Of a stretch of DNA of 48,592 nt, positions 24,995-35,634 are shown piece after piece. The notes under the pieces are model-generated. The model saw only the letters and a list, made by a program, of their open reading frames with translations, searched no databases and had not been told where the DNA came from. A program made the position numbers and the translations under genes. Source of the stretch: Paracoccus marcusii. GTDB taxonomy: Bacteria; Pseudomonadota; Alphaproteobacteria; Rhodobacterales; Rhodobacteraceae. Each line of letters begins with the position of its first letter. Position 1 is the stretch's first letter. Location of the stretch: contig NZ_VDDD01000009.1 in assembly GCF_006151785.1 (NCBI RefSeq), forward strand, positions 1-48,592, read 5' to 3'.

Positions 24995-27419
<2,425 letters not shown>

Positions 27420-27496
27420 TCGCCGTTCCCGCCATCGTGCCTTGCGGGGTGGGCATCCCTGCGGCTAGCCTGAGGACAGGCGCGCGGAGGCGGGGC

Positions 27497-28040
27497 ATGC
27501 AGCAGGACGGCACCGAATGGGCGGCACTTCTGGCGGCGGCGCAGGCCGGCGACAGCCGCGCCATGGCCCGGTTCCTGACCCAGGTCACGCCGCTGATCCG
27601 CGCCGTGGTGCGAGCCCGCGGGCAGCCTGCCCCGTGACCTGCACGAGGATGTCGTCCAGGAGGTGCTGCTGGCCATTCACCTGAAACGCGACAGCTGGCA
27701 GCCGGACACGCCCCTGCGTCCCTGGCTGTACGCGGTCACCCGCTACAAGGTGATCGACGCGTTCCGCAGGCGGGGCAGCCGCGTCCACCTGCCCATCCAC
27801 GACTTTGCCGAGATCATGGCCGACAGCCGCACCGACGACCCCACCGCCGCCCGCGACCTGGGGGTGCTGCTGGCGCGCATCGACGCGCGGTCCGCAGGCA
27901 TCGTCCGCGCCATAGGCATCGAGGGGGACAGTGCCGACGACGTCGCTGCCCGCCTTGGCATGACCGACAGCGCGGTCCGGGTCGCCCTGCACCGCGCCAT
28001 GAAGAAGCTGTCCGCCATCGGACTGGGAACACGCGAATGA
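27497..28040 (+). pseudogene. sigF: ECF sigma factor (SigF-like), interrupted by a +1 frameshift
   Basis: Two frames together spell a complete short ECF sigma factor. From ATG 27497 the first frame encodes the N-terminal part (EWAALLAAAQAGDSRAMARF, PLIRAVVRARG) and stops at TGA 27635-27637. The second frame continues with LPRDLHEDVVQEVLLAIH and holds region 2 (RPWLYAVTRYKVIDAFRRRG) and region 4 (DSADDVAARLGMTDSAVRVALHRAMKKLS) up to 28040. One extra base between about 27618 and 27637 explains the break; removing one C from the CAGCCTG stretch restores a family-like reading. The second frame has two stops and no start codon in the conserved N-terminal region. It is either a real mutation or a sequencing error. 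The last codons overlap the anti-sigma gene (ATGA). Confidence 0.85.
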
Positions 28041-28681
28041 CACAACCCTCCTCGACCGAGGCGCTGATTGCGCGACTGGCGGCCGAACCCCTGCCCTCGA
28101 CCCGGTTCTCTCCGGCGCGGATGATCGCCACGATGGCCGGGACGGCGCTGCTGGGCCTTGCGCTGCAGATGGCGCTGTCCGGGCCGCGCCCCGATCTGGC
28201 TGCGTCACTGGCCGCGCCGGTAACCCTGGCCAAGCCGCTGCTGCCGCTGATGGTGCTGATGCTGGCCTGGCCCATGGCGGTGCGGCTGGCACGGCCCGGC
28301 GCGCGTATCGGGCTGTGGCCGCTGGCGGTCCCCGCCGCCTTGGCGATGGCCCTGGCGATCTGGGCACTGGTCGCGACGCCCGTCGACCGGCTGGCCCATG
28401 ACTGGCTGGGCCATTCGGCCGATACCTGCGTGCCTGCGGTGCTGGCCCTGTCGGCGGCGCCCCTGTTTGCAGGCGTGCGGCTGATGCGTCGCGGCGCCAG
28501 CACGCATCCCGTCCTGGCCGGCGCGCTGATCGGACTTGCGGCAGGCGCCGGTGCGGCGACCGGCTATGCCCTGTCCTGCACCGAAGATTCGCCGCTGTTC
28601 TATGTGTTCTGGTACGGCGCGGCGATCGTGCTGGCATCCGTGGCCGGGGCCGTGGCGGGTCACAAGCTGCTGCGCTGGTGA
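28037..28681 (+). CDS. nrsF: NrsF-type anti-sigma factor (DUF1109)
   Basis: 214 residues with six hydrophobic segments (about 30-47, 66-82, 93-113, 132-147, 158-178, 187-206), the membrane topology of NrsF/DUF1109 proteins. Two cysteines, Cys131 (ADTCVPAV) and Cys181 (YALSCTEDSPLFY), match the conserved pair of the family. By family knowledge from Caulobacter, NrsF holds SigF at the membrane and the cysteines sense the inducing metal. The gene overlaps the sigma-factor frame by 4 bp and ends the operon. With the sigma gene frameshifted, the anti-sigma factor would lack its partner unless the break is an artefact. Confidence 0.88.
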   Translation: MTQPSSTEALIARLAAEPLPSTRFSPARMIATMAGTALLGLALQMALSGPRPDLAASLAAPVTLAKPLLPLMVLMLAWPMAVRLARPGARIGLWPLAVPAALAMALAIWALVATPVDRLAHDWLGHSADTCVPAVLALSAAPLFAGVRLMRRGASTHPVLAGALIGLAAGAGAATGYALSCTEDSPLFYVFWYGAAIVLASVAGAVAGHKLLRW

Positions 28682-29660
28682 TCCAGGTTATCCACAATTT
28701 CCGGGGACAGTTCCGGGGGTAACCGTAAAAAATCGCTTTGTTGCAGGACCTTGACCGCTGCACCTGTCACGCCACCAAGTAGCGGCACAGTGGTACCAAC
28801 CTACGCCGGTGCCCTGAGGAATCTCCGTTTGCACCCAACGCTACGCGCCGATGCTGCCCACCAATCCCCGCGTTCATGGTGGCAAGTCCGAAGGTGAGAG
28901 TGCCGCAGCAGGATGGCCAATAACGGTGGCGCCGCGGGTTTGCATGACCATCGTCTTTGAGGGAGTGAGATCGGTGACACCCGGCATCCGATGGTTGCCT
29001 AGTGGACTGCACGGGTTCGTCGCGGGCCGCGGGCCGTCGAGATGCATGTTTGAACCGTTTGGCGAACCGACTGCGGCGGCCACGCACCGTCCCGCTGATG
29101 AAGAAGCACTGCACCAGACAGTCCTTCGCGATGCGCTGCGATAGTCGCCCAGCAGGCAGGCGCTGCTGCCATACTTCCTGCGTGACCTCTGACGCAAATA
29201 AATCGCTTGGCCGCCGGAGATCGACGCGATGGGTCGGTCGGACGATGCCAGTAGGGCATTTGCATCCGCGAGGACGTGCGAGATCATCCAGCACATGACC
29301 CCTGCATGCCGAACATTCAGGGTCAACGTCTTGGTTAACGTGATGGCGCGGGGACAAGTCACAACGACGCCACGCTCTATCCTTGGGGAGAGGCCCATCG
29401 CACCTGATTCCCGGACGTCCAGCCTTCCAGACAGGCAGGTCGGCGAATTCGCCTCATCATAAGGTTGCATTTTAACCGAATGCTTAAACTTCGGGCAGTC
29501 GACGTCATTGATGGGGCACGGGCAAACCATTGCACTGTAATGGTTCGCATTTCTGAGCCACCGAACAAAGGCGCGGGGACAGGTATCCGCTGTGCAGCCG
29601 CTCAATCACAGTCGATCACGCGTCATCGCGCTTGCGTGACGGCAGATTTGTGACAGCATG
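28682..29660. other. About 980-bp gene-free region, possibly decayed DNA
   Basis: No frame here has a recognisable domain. The longest minus-strand frames (28767-29357 and 28874-29605) overlap each other and are rich in Arg, Ser and Cys, as expected of random frames. GC content is lower and less codon-structured than in the flanking genes. I looked for transposase motifs, tRNA-like structures and terminal repeats and found nothing convincing. The right end must hold the promoter of the GntR-type regulator. Confidence 0.5.
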
Positions 29661-29679
29661 AACCAATAACGGATTGGTT
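29661..29679. promoter_or_regulatory. Operator-like inverted repeat before the GntR regulator
   Basis: AACCAAT (29661-29667) and ATTGGTT (29673-29679) form exact 7-bp arms around 5 nt, immediately upstream of the regulator's first ATG codons. GntR-family dimers bind such short repeats, so autoregulation and control of the transporter operon are likely by position. Confidence 0.6.
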
Positions 29680-29685
29680 CGCTTC

Positions 29686-30444
29686 ATGGACATGCCTGAT
29701 CTTCCTTTTGCCGATGACGGTCCCGCCAGGGGTCAGGGAAACATGACCTCTGCCTATGCGCTGGAACAGCTGCGCGCTTGGGTGGACGATCCGGGTCATC
29801 CGAACGGCACCCGCCTGCCGACCGAACGGCAGCTGTCCGAGCAGATGGGCATCGGCCGCCGCGCGATCCGCCGCGCGCTGGAGGTGCTGGAGGCCGAGGG
29901 CCGCATCACCCGCCGCCAGGGCGCCGGAACCTTCGTCGGTGGTCAGATCGACAGCGCCGCCCCCGCGACTGACTTTTTCGAGATCATGGAGGTGCGCCTG
30001 CGCCTGGAGCCGCAACTGGCGGCCCTTGCCGCGCTGCGCGCCAAGCCGGTGCAGATCGCCCGCATGCACGAATTGTCGGACCGCATCGCGCAATGCGTCG
30101 ACGCCGACGAAGGAGAGCTGTGGGACGGCACCCTGCACCGCCAGATCGCCGAGGCCGCCGGCAATGCGCTGTTCCTGTCGCTGTTCGACGTGGTCAACCG
30201 CATCCGCCAGGACCCCGCCTGGCAGGCGGTGCGCGAACGCGCGCGGGGTGGCCTGGCCGGTCACGCGCTGCCCGTGGCCCAGCACCGCGCCATCGTCGAC
30301 GCCATTGCTGCCCGCGACCCGCAGGCGGCCGCCGAACAGATGCGCCTGCATCTGCTGATGCTTCAGGAAAAGCTGATCCGCCTTGGATCGGCCGACCTCC
30401 CCGCAACCGATACCGGAAGGCCGGACCAACCGGCCCATGCTTGA
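29686..30444 (+). CDS. GntR-family regulator, FadR/FCD subgroup
   Basis: 252 residues from ATG 29686. A winged helix-turn-helix occupies about 25-85 (NGTRLPTERQLSEQMGIGRRAIRRALEVLEAEGRITRRQGAGTFV). The FCD ligand domain at about 95-235 contains EVRLRLEPQLAALAA and the metal/ligand residues in LHRQIAEAAGN and LPVAQHRAIVDAI. Starts at 29692 or at 29743 (AGGGA 4 nt upstream) are also possible; the latter still keeps the whole DNA-binding domain. The 19-bp inverted repeat at 29661-29679 is a likely operator. The gene is 22 bp upstream of the substrate-binding-protein gene, so it probably controls the transporter operon in response to an imported acid, amide or peptide. Confidence 0.83.
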   Translation: MDMPDLPFADDGPARGQGNMTSAYALEQLRAWVDDPGHPNGTRLPTERQLSEQMGIGRRAIRRALEVLEAEGRITRRQGAGTFVGGQIDSAAPATDFFEIMEVRLRLEPQLAALAALRAKPVQIARMHELSDRIAQCVDADEGELWDGTLHRQIAEAAGNALFLSLFDVVNRIRQDPAWQAVRERARGGLAGHALPVAQHRAIVDAIAARDPQAAAEQMRLHLLMLQEKLIRLGSADLPATDTGRPDQPAHA

Positions 30445-30466
30445 CCCCCATCAGGAAGGACATCCC

Positions 30467-31975
30467 ATGACCCGCCATCTGCTGACCGCCACCGCGCTTG
30501 CCGCCCTGCTGACCGCCCTGCCCGCCGCCGCACAGGAGATGCGCATCGGCCTGGGCGACGACGCGGACATCCTGGACCCCGACCAGTCGCGCACCTTCGT
30601 GGGCCGCATCGTCTATGCGGGCCTGTGCGACAAGCTGGTCGACCTGGACGCCGACGCACAGATCATCCCGATGCTGGCGACGGACTGGACCTATTCCGAC
30701 GACGGGCTGCAGCTGGTCATGAACCTGCGCGACGACGTGGTATTCCACGACGGAACGGCGTTCGATGCCGATGCGGTGGTGGCCAACATCACCCGGTCGA
30801 TGACCCTGCCGGAATCGCGGCGCAAGTCCGAGCTGTCCTCGGTCGCCTCGGTCGAGGCGACGGGACCGCTGCAGGTGACCTTCACGCTGACCGCGCCGGA
30901 CGCGTCGCTGATCGCGCAGCTGTCGGACCGGGCGGGAATGATGATCTCTCCGACCGCGGCCGAGGCGGCCGGCGCTGATTTCGGCCAGAACCCGGTCTGT
31001 TCGGGTCCGTTCAAGTTCGTCGAACGCATCCAGCAGGACCGCATCGTGCTGGAGAAGTTCGCGGATTACTATGACGCGGACCGCATCAAGATCGAACGCG
31101 TCACCTATCGCCCGATTCCCGACACCACCGTGCGCCTGGCCAACCTGCAGTCTGGAGAGCTGGACATGGTCGAACGGATCGCCGCCACCGACGTGGGCAC
31201 CGTCAACCAGACCGACGGGTTGAGCCTGCAGGAGGTCGTGGGCCTGGGCTACATGGCGATCTATGCCAACATCGGCAACGGCGACCGCGCCCTGACCCCG
31301 ATAGGAGAGGACGCGCGCGTCCGCCAGGCCTTCTCGCTGGCCATCGACCGCGAGGCGCTGAACCAGGTCGTGTTCGACGGCACGGCGCGCGCGGGCAACC
31401 AGCCCTTCCCGCCGACCTCGCAATGGTACAACCAGGATCTGCCCGTCCCCGCCCGCGACGTCGAGGCCGCCAAGGCCCTGCTGGCCGAGGCCGGACAGGA
31501 GCGCGTCGCGGTCGAGATCCAGCATGCCAACAATCCCGTCGTCACCCAGATGATGCAGGTCGTCCAGGCGATGGTGGCCGAGGCGGGCTTTGACGTCACC
31601 CTGCGCGCGACCGAATTCGCGACGCTTCTGTCGGAGCAGACGGCGGGCAACTTCCAGCTGTCGCGGTCGGACTGGTCGGGGCGTCCCGACCCGGACGGCA
31701 ACCTGCACCAGTTCGTCACCTGCGAGGGCGGGATCAACGACCCGAAATACTGCAACCCCGAGGTCGACCGCTTGCTTAATGAGGCGCGCGCCGTCACCGA
31801 CCCCGCCGCCCGCAAGGCGCTGTACGACGAGGCCGGCGTGATCCTGAACCAGGACCTGCCTGTGATCTATCTGGGCCACCAGACCTACATCTTTGCGCTG
31901 GACGACAAGGTCCAGGGCTTCAAGGCGCTGCCCGACGGGATGATCCGCCTGCAGGACGTCACCCTGGCCGAGTGA
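30467..31975 (+). CDS. Periplasmic substrate-binding protein of a DppA-type ABC transporter
   Basis: 502 residues. A Sec signal peptide (about 1-22, ending AAAQE) precedes an SBP_bac_5 domain. Recognisable features are LGDDADILDPDQSRTFVGRIVYAGLCDKLVDLD (about 28-60), FHDGTAFDADAVVANITRSM (about 92-111), and GPFKFVERIQQDRIVLEKF (about 180-198). This cluster 5 family binds peptides, glutathione, nickel or related solutes; the ligand is not readable from sequence. AGGAAGGA lies upstream of the ATG. It is the first structural gene of the operon. A strong hairpin after its stop suggests extra abundance over the membrane components. Confidence 0.9.
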   Translation: MTRHLLTATALAALLTALPAAAQEMRIGLGDDADILDPDQSRTFVGRIVYAGLCDKLVDLDADAQIIPMLATDWTYSDDGLQLVMNLRDDVVFHDGTAFDADAVVANITRSMTLPESRRKSELSSVASVEATGPLQVTFTLTAPDASLIAQLSDRAGMMISPTAAEAAGADFGQNPVCSGPFKFVERIQQDRIVLEKFADYYDADRIKIERVTYRPIPDTTVRLANLQSGELDMVERIAATDVGTVNQTDGLSLQEVVGLGYMAIYANIGNGDRALTPIGEDARVRQAFSLAIDREALNQVVFDGTARAGNQPFPPTSQWYNQDLPVPARDVEAAKALLAEAGQERVAVEIQHANNPVVTQMMQVVQAMVAEAGFDVTLRATEFATLLSEQTAGNFQLSRSDWSGRPDPDGNLHQFVTCEGGINDPKYCNPEVDRLLNEARAVTDPAARKALYDEAGVILNQDLPVIYLGHQTYIFALDDKVQGFKALPDGMIRLQDVTLAE

Positions 31976-31983
31976 CCATGACC

Positions 31984-32006
31984 GGGGGCGCGCCAGCCGC
32001 GCCCCC
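31984..32006 (+). repeat. Intercistronic stem-loop after the substrate-binding-protein gene
   Basis: A perfect 9-bp GC stem (31984-31992 with 31998-32006) with a 5-nt loop lies between the binding-protein gene and the first permease gene, with no U-run. Such elements commonly protect the upstream message and give the binding protein higher stoichiometry. Confidence 0.6.
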
Positions 32007-32029
32007 GCACCGATGGTGAAAGGACCCCC

Positions 32030-32977
32030 ATGCTGATCTATATCGCCAAGCGGCTGATGGTCGCCCTGCCGACGCTGCTGATCGTGTCGATGCTGGTCTT
32101 CGGGCTGCAGATGCTGCTGCCGGGCGATCCCGTCCTGGCCATGGCCGGAGAGGAGCGCGACCCCGAGACCCTGGCCCGCATCCGCGAACAGCTGCACCTG
32201 GACGACCCCGTGCCGGTCCAGTACCTGCGCTGGCTGGGGGGCGTGGTGACGGGCGATCTGGGCACCTCGCTGCGGACCGGGGAACCCGTGTCGCAGCTGA
32301 TCGTGCAGAAGCTGCCGGTGACCATCCAGCTGGCGGTCATGTCGATGATCTTCGCGATGCTGATCGGCATTCCCGCAGGCATCATCGCGGCGGTGCGCAA
32401 GGGCAGCGTGACCGACTGGCTGGCCAATTTCGTGGCGTTGTCGGGTCTGTCCATCCCGAACTTCTGGCTGGGGATCATGCTGATCCTGCTGGTCTCGGTC
32501 AATCTGGGCTGGCTGCCGGCATCGGGATATGAATCGATCTTCGTCGATCCGGTCCGCTCGCTGCAGACGATGATCATGCCGGCCTTCGTGCTGGGTACGG
32601 GGCTGGCCGCGACGCTGATGCGCCACACCCGGTCATCCATGCTGGGCGTGCTGTCGGCGGACTATATCCGCACGGCGCGGGCCAAGGGCCTGACCGGCCG
32701 CCAGGTGGTGCTGAAGCACAGCTTCAGGAACGCGCTTTTGCCGGTCATCACGCTGACCGCGCTGCTGTTCGGCGAATTGCTGGCGGGCGCGGTGCTGACC
32801 GAACAGATCTTCACCATTCCGGGTTTCGGCAAGCTGATCGTCGATGCGGTGTTCAACCGCGACTATGCCGTGGTGCAGGGGGTCGTGCTGTGCACCGCCG
32901 TCGGTTTCCTGCTGATGAACCTGGTCGCGGACGTGCTGTCCGTGATGCTGAACCCCCGGATGAGGGCCGCCCTATGA
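32030..32977 (+). CDS. ABC transporter permease, DppB type
   Basis: 315 residues with six membrane segments. The N-terminal MLIYIAKRLMVALPTLLIVSMLVFGLQMLLPGDP is the TMD of the DppB family. The BPD_transp_1 domain follows at about 95-310, with the EAA-like coupling loop ADYIRTARAKGLTGRQVVLKHSFRNALLPV at about 210-240. It forms the translocation channel with the next gene product, in the inner membrane. The stop overlaps the next ATG (ATGA), so the two permeases are co-translated. AAAGGA lies about 8 nt upstream of the ATG. Confidence 0.92.
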   Translation: MLIYIAKRLMVALPTLLIVSMLVFGLQMLLPGDPVLAMAGEERDPETLARIREQLHLDDPVPVQYLRWLGGVVTGDLGTSLRTGEPVSQLIVQKLPVTIQLAVMSMIFAMLIGIPAGIIAAVRKGSVTDWLANFVALSGLSIPNFWLGIMLILLVSVNLGWLPASGYESIFVDPVRSLQTMIMPAFVLGTGLAATLMRHTRSSMLGVLSADYIRTARAKGLTGRQVVLKHSFRNALLPVITLTALLFGELLAGAVLTEQIFTIPGFGKLIVDAVFNRDYAVVQGVVLCTAVGFLLMNLVADVLSVMLNPRMRAAL

Positions 32978-33834
32978 CCGCCATCGACATGCCCGCCCCC
33001 CGCGCCAAAAGCCGCTTCTGGCGCAAGTTCCGGCGCAACCGCGCGGCCTTGGTCGGTGGCATCATCGTGGCCTTCTTCGTCCTTCTGGCCTTGGCCGCGC
33101 CGATCCTGCCCATCGCCGACCCGCTGGCCACCAGCTGGACCGCGATCCGGCTGCCGCCCTCGGCCGAATACTGGCTGGGCTCGGACGAGATCGGTCGCGA
33201 CATCCTGTCCCGGATGATCTGGGGCGCGCAGGCGTCGCTGATGGCGGGGGTGATCTCTGTGGCGATCGCCGTCGTCACCGGCGTGCCTATCGGGCTGATC
33301 GCGGGCTATTTCGGCGGTTGGACCGACACGATCATCTCTCGCTTCACCGATGCGCTCTTGGCGATGCCCTTCCTGATCATGGCGATCGCGCTGGCCGCCT
33401 TCCTGGGGCCCAGCCTGACCAATGCCATGATCGCCATCGGCCTGTCGGCCATGCCGATCTTCATCCGCCTGACCCGCGCCCAGGTCATGTCCGTCAAGAC
33501 CGAGGATTACGTCGAGGGCGCCCGCGCCATCGGCCTGGGTCACATGGCGATCATGGGCCGCTACATCCTGCCGAACATTGTGCCGCCGATCATCGTGCAG
33601 GCCACGCTGACCATCGCCACCGCCATCATCGCCGAGGCGTCGCTGTCCTTCCTGGGCCTGGGCCAGCAGGCCCCCGCGCCAAGCTGGGGGTCGATGCTGA
33701 ACGTGGCCAAGAACTTCCTGACGCAGGCGCCCTGGATGGCCTGGTGGCCGGGGGCCGCGATCTTTCTGGTCGTCATCGGCTTCAACCTGATCGGCGACGG
33801 GCTGCGCGATGCGCTGGACCCGCGCGAACACTGA
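32974..33834 (+). CDS. ABC transporter permease, DppC type
   Basis: 286 residues. The N-terminal OppC-type segment (RFWRKFRRNRAALVGGIIVAFFVLLALAAPIL, about 14-45) is followed by a periplasmic loop with the family's YWLGSDEIGRDILSRMIWGA (about 66-85) and five further membrane segments. The coupling loop is TEDYVEGARAIGLGHMAIMGRYILPN at about 175-200. It pairs with the upstream DppB-like permease. The start overlaps the preceding stop by 4 bp. A good RBS (AAGGAG) for the following gene lies just past its stop codon. Confidence 0.92.
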   Translation: MTAIDMPAPRAKSRFWRKFRRNRAALVGGIIVAFFVLLALAAPILPIADPLATSWTAIRLPPSAEYWLGSDEIGRDILSRMIWGAQASLMAGVISVAIAVVTGVPIGLIAGYFGGWTDTIISRFTDALLAMPFLIMAIALAAFLGPSLTNAMIAIGLSAMPIFIRLTRAQVMSVKTEDYVEGARAIGLGHMAIMGRYILPNIVPPIIVQATLTIATAIIAEASLSFLGLGQQAPAPSWGSMLNVAKNFLTQAPWMAWWPGAAIFLVVIGFNLIGDGLRDALDPREH

Positions 33835-33851
33835 CATTGCAAGGAGTCGTC

Positions 33852-35633
33852 ATGACCCAATTCACCACCCGCCCCGAGATCACCGGCACCTTCGGCGTCG
33901 TCACCTCGACCCATTGGATCGCGACCGCCGTGGGCATGGCGATTTTGGAAAAGGGCGGCAACGCCTTCGACGCCGCCGTCGCGACGGGCTTTGTCCTCCA
34001 GATCGTCGAGCCGCATCTGAACGGCCCAGCGGGCGACCTACCCGCGATCATCCATTCGGCCAAGACCGGCAAGACCCAGGTGATCTGCGCCCAGGGCCCT
34101 GCCCCGGCCCGCGCCACCATCGAGCATTACCGCGCCGAGGGGATCGACCTGATCCCCGGCAACGGGCTGCTGGCCACCGTCATCCCCGGCGCCTTCGACG
34201 GCTGGATGCTGATGCTGCAGGAACACGGCACGATGACCGTCTCCGAGGTCCTGGCCCCCGCCATCCACTATGCCCGCCACGGCCATCCGATGCTGCCCCG
34301 CGTGGCCGACAGCATCGCCGGTCTGGCCGATTTCTTCGCCGCCGAATGGCCCACATCGCACGCGACCTGGCTGCCCGGCGGGCAGGCCCCGCAGGCGGGC
34401 GCGCTGTTCAAGAACGACGCGCTGGCAGACACTTACAGCCGCATTGTCGAAGCCTCGGAGGGTGCGCCCACGCGCGAGGCGGGCGTGCAGGCCGCGCGCG
34501 ACGCCTTCTATCGCGGCTTCGTGGCCGAGGCGATCGACCGGTTCTGCCGCACGACCGAAGTGATGGACGGCAGCGGGGCGAAACATCGCGGCGTCCTCAG
34601 CGCCGACGACATGGCAGGCTATGCCGCCACGAGCGAGGAGCCGACCTGGGCCGACTATCACGGCTGGTCCATCGCCAAGACCGGGCCCTGGGGTCAGGGG
34701 CCGGTGCTGCTGCAGGGGCTGAAGATCCTGGAGGGCATCGACATCGCCGCGATGGACCCGAACGGTCCCGATTTCGTCCATACCGTGATCGAGACGATGA
34801 AGCTGTCCTATGCCGACCGCGAGGTCTATTACGGCGACCCCCTGATGCACGACGTGCCGATGGAGACGCTGCTGTCGGACGCCTACGCCGCCGACCGCCG
34901 CGCCCTGATCGGCGACCGCGCGTCGCTGGACCTGCGCCCCGGCACCGTGCCGGGGTTCGAGGATCAGCGCGCCCGCACCCTGTCGCTGCTGGACGGCCTG
35001 GGCAAGGGCGCGGTCTATGAGCCGACCATGGCGCACCTGTCGGAAAAGCGCGGCGATACCGTGCATATCGACGTGATCGACCGGTGGGGCAACATGGTGT
35101 CCACCACGCCCTCGGGCGGCTGGCTGCAGTCGTCGCCGATCATCCCTGATCTGGGCTTCTGCCTGAACAGCCGGGCGCAGATGTTCTGGCTGCAGCCCGG
35201 CCTGCCCACGTCGCTGGCGCCGGGGCGGCGGCCGCGCACCACGCTGACGCCGTCGCTGGCGCTGCGCGACGGGGTGCCGCATCTGTCCTTCGGCACGCCC
35301 GGCGGCGATCAGCAGGACCAGTGGCAGCTGGTCTTCTTCCTGCGCCATGTCCATTTCGAGCCGAACCTGCAGGCGGCCATCGACGCGCCGCTGTTCCATT
35401 CGACGCATTTCCCGGCCTCGTTCCACCCGCGCACCGCGGCACCGGGCGGAATGCTGATCGAGGATCGCGTGGGCCAGGCCACCATCGACGAACTGCGCCG
35501 TCGCGGCCATGACGTGACCGTCACCGGCCCTTGGGACATCGGCCGCCTGACCGCGGCCAGCCGCGATGCGCAGGGCCTTCTGCGCGCGGCCGCGACGCCG
35601 CGGCTGATGCAGGCCTATGCGGCGGGGCGGTAG
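33852..35633 (+). CDS. ggt: Gamma-glutamyltransferase-family protein (Ntn-hydrolase)
   Basis: 593 residues, the usual precursor length. The large-subunit part begins GVVTSTHWIATAVGMAILEKGGNAFDAAVA (about 15-45). The self-cleavage/catalytic site is GDTVHIDVID with Thr403, which becomes the N-terminus of the small subunit. Downstream are GFCLNSR (about 433-439) and the TPGGDQQDQWQLV segment (about 480-492). There is no signal peptide, so it should act in the cytoplasm, unlike the periplasmic Escherichia coli enzyme. By family knowledge it hydrolyses or transfers gamma-glutamyl groups, or hydrolyses related amides (cephalosporin acylase relatives). Lying between permease and ATPase genes, it probably processes the imported solute, such as glutathione or a gamma-glutamyl compound. 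Confidence 0.87.
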   Translation: MTQFTTRPEITGTFGVVTSTHWIATAVGMAILEKGGNAFDAAVATGFVLQIVEPHLNGPAGDLPAIIHSAKTGKTQVICAQGPAPARATIEHYRAEGIDLIPGNGLLATVIPGAFDGWMLMLQEHGTMTVSEVLAPAIHYARHGHPMLPRVADSIAGLADFFAAEWPTSHATWLPGGQAPQAGALFKNDALADTYSRIVEASEGAPTREAGVQAARDAFYRGFVAEAIDRFCRTTEVMDGSGAKHRGVLSADDMAGYAATSEEPTWADYHGWSIAKTGPWGQGPVLLQGLKILEGIDIAAMDPNGPDFVHTVIETMKLSYADREVYYGDPLMHDVPMETLLSDAYAADRRALIGDRASLDLRPGTVPGFEDQRARTLSLLDGLGKGAVYEPTMAHLSEKRGDTVHIDVIDRWGNMVSTTPSGGWLQSSPIIPDLGFCLNSRAQMFWLQPGLPTSLAPGRRPRTTLTPSLALRDGVPHLSFGTPGGDQQDQWQLVFFLRHVHFEPNLQAAIDAPLFHSTHFPASFHPRTAAPGGMLIEDRVGQATIDELRRRGHDVTVTGPWDIGRLTAASRDAQGLLRAAATPRLMQAYAAGR

Positions 35634-35634
35634 G

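Noticed and set aside
27600-27665. Programmed +1 frameshift in the sigma-factor gene
   Set aside because: The shift lies at CCG-TGA-C with no slippery codon allowing re-pairing and no obvious upstream stimulatory site; mutation or sequencing error is simpler.
28874-29605. 243-codon minus-strand frame in the gene-free region
   Set aside because: No domain, no RBS, Cys/Ser/Arg-rich random-like sequence and overlapping equally poor frames.
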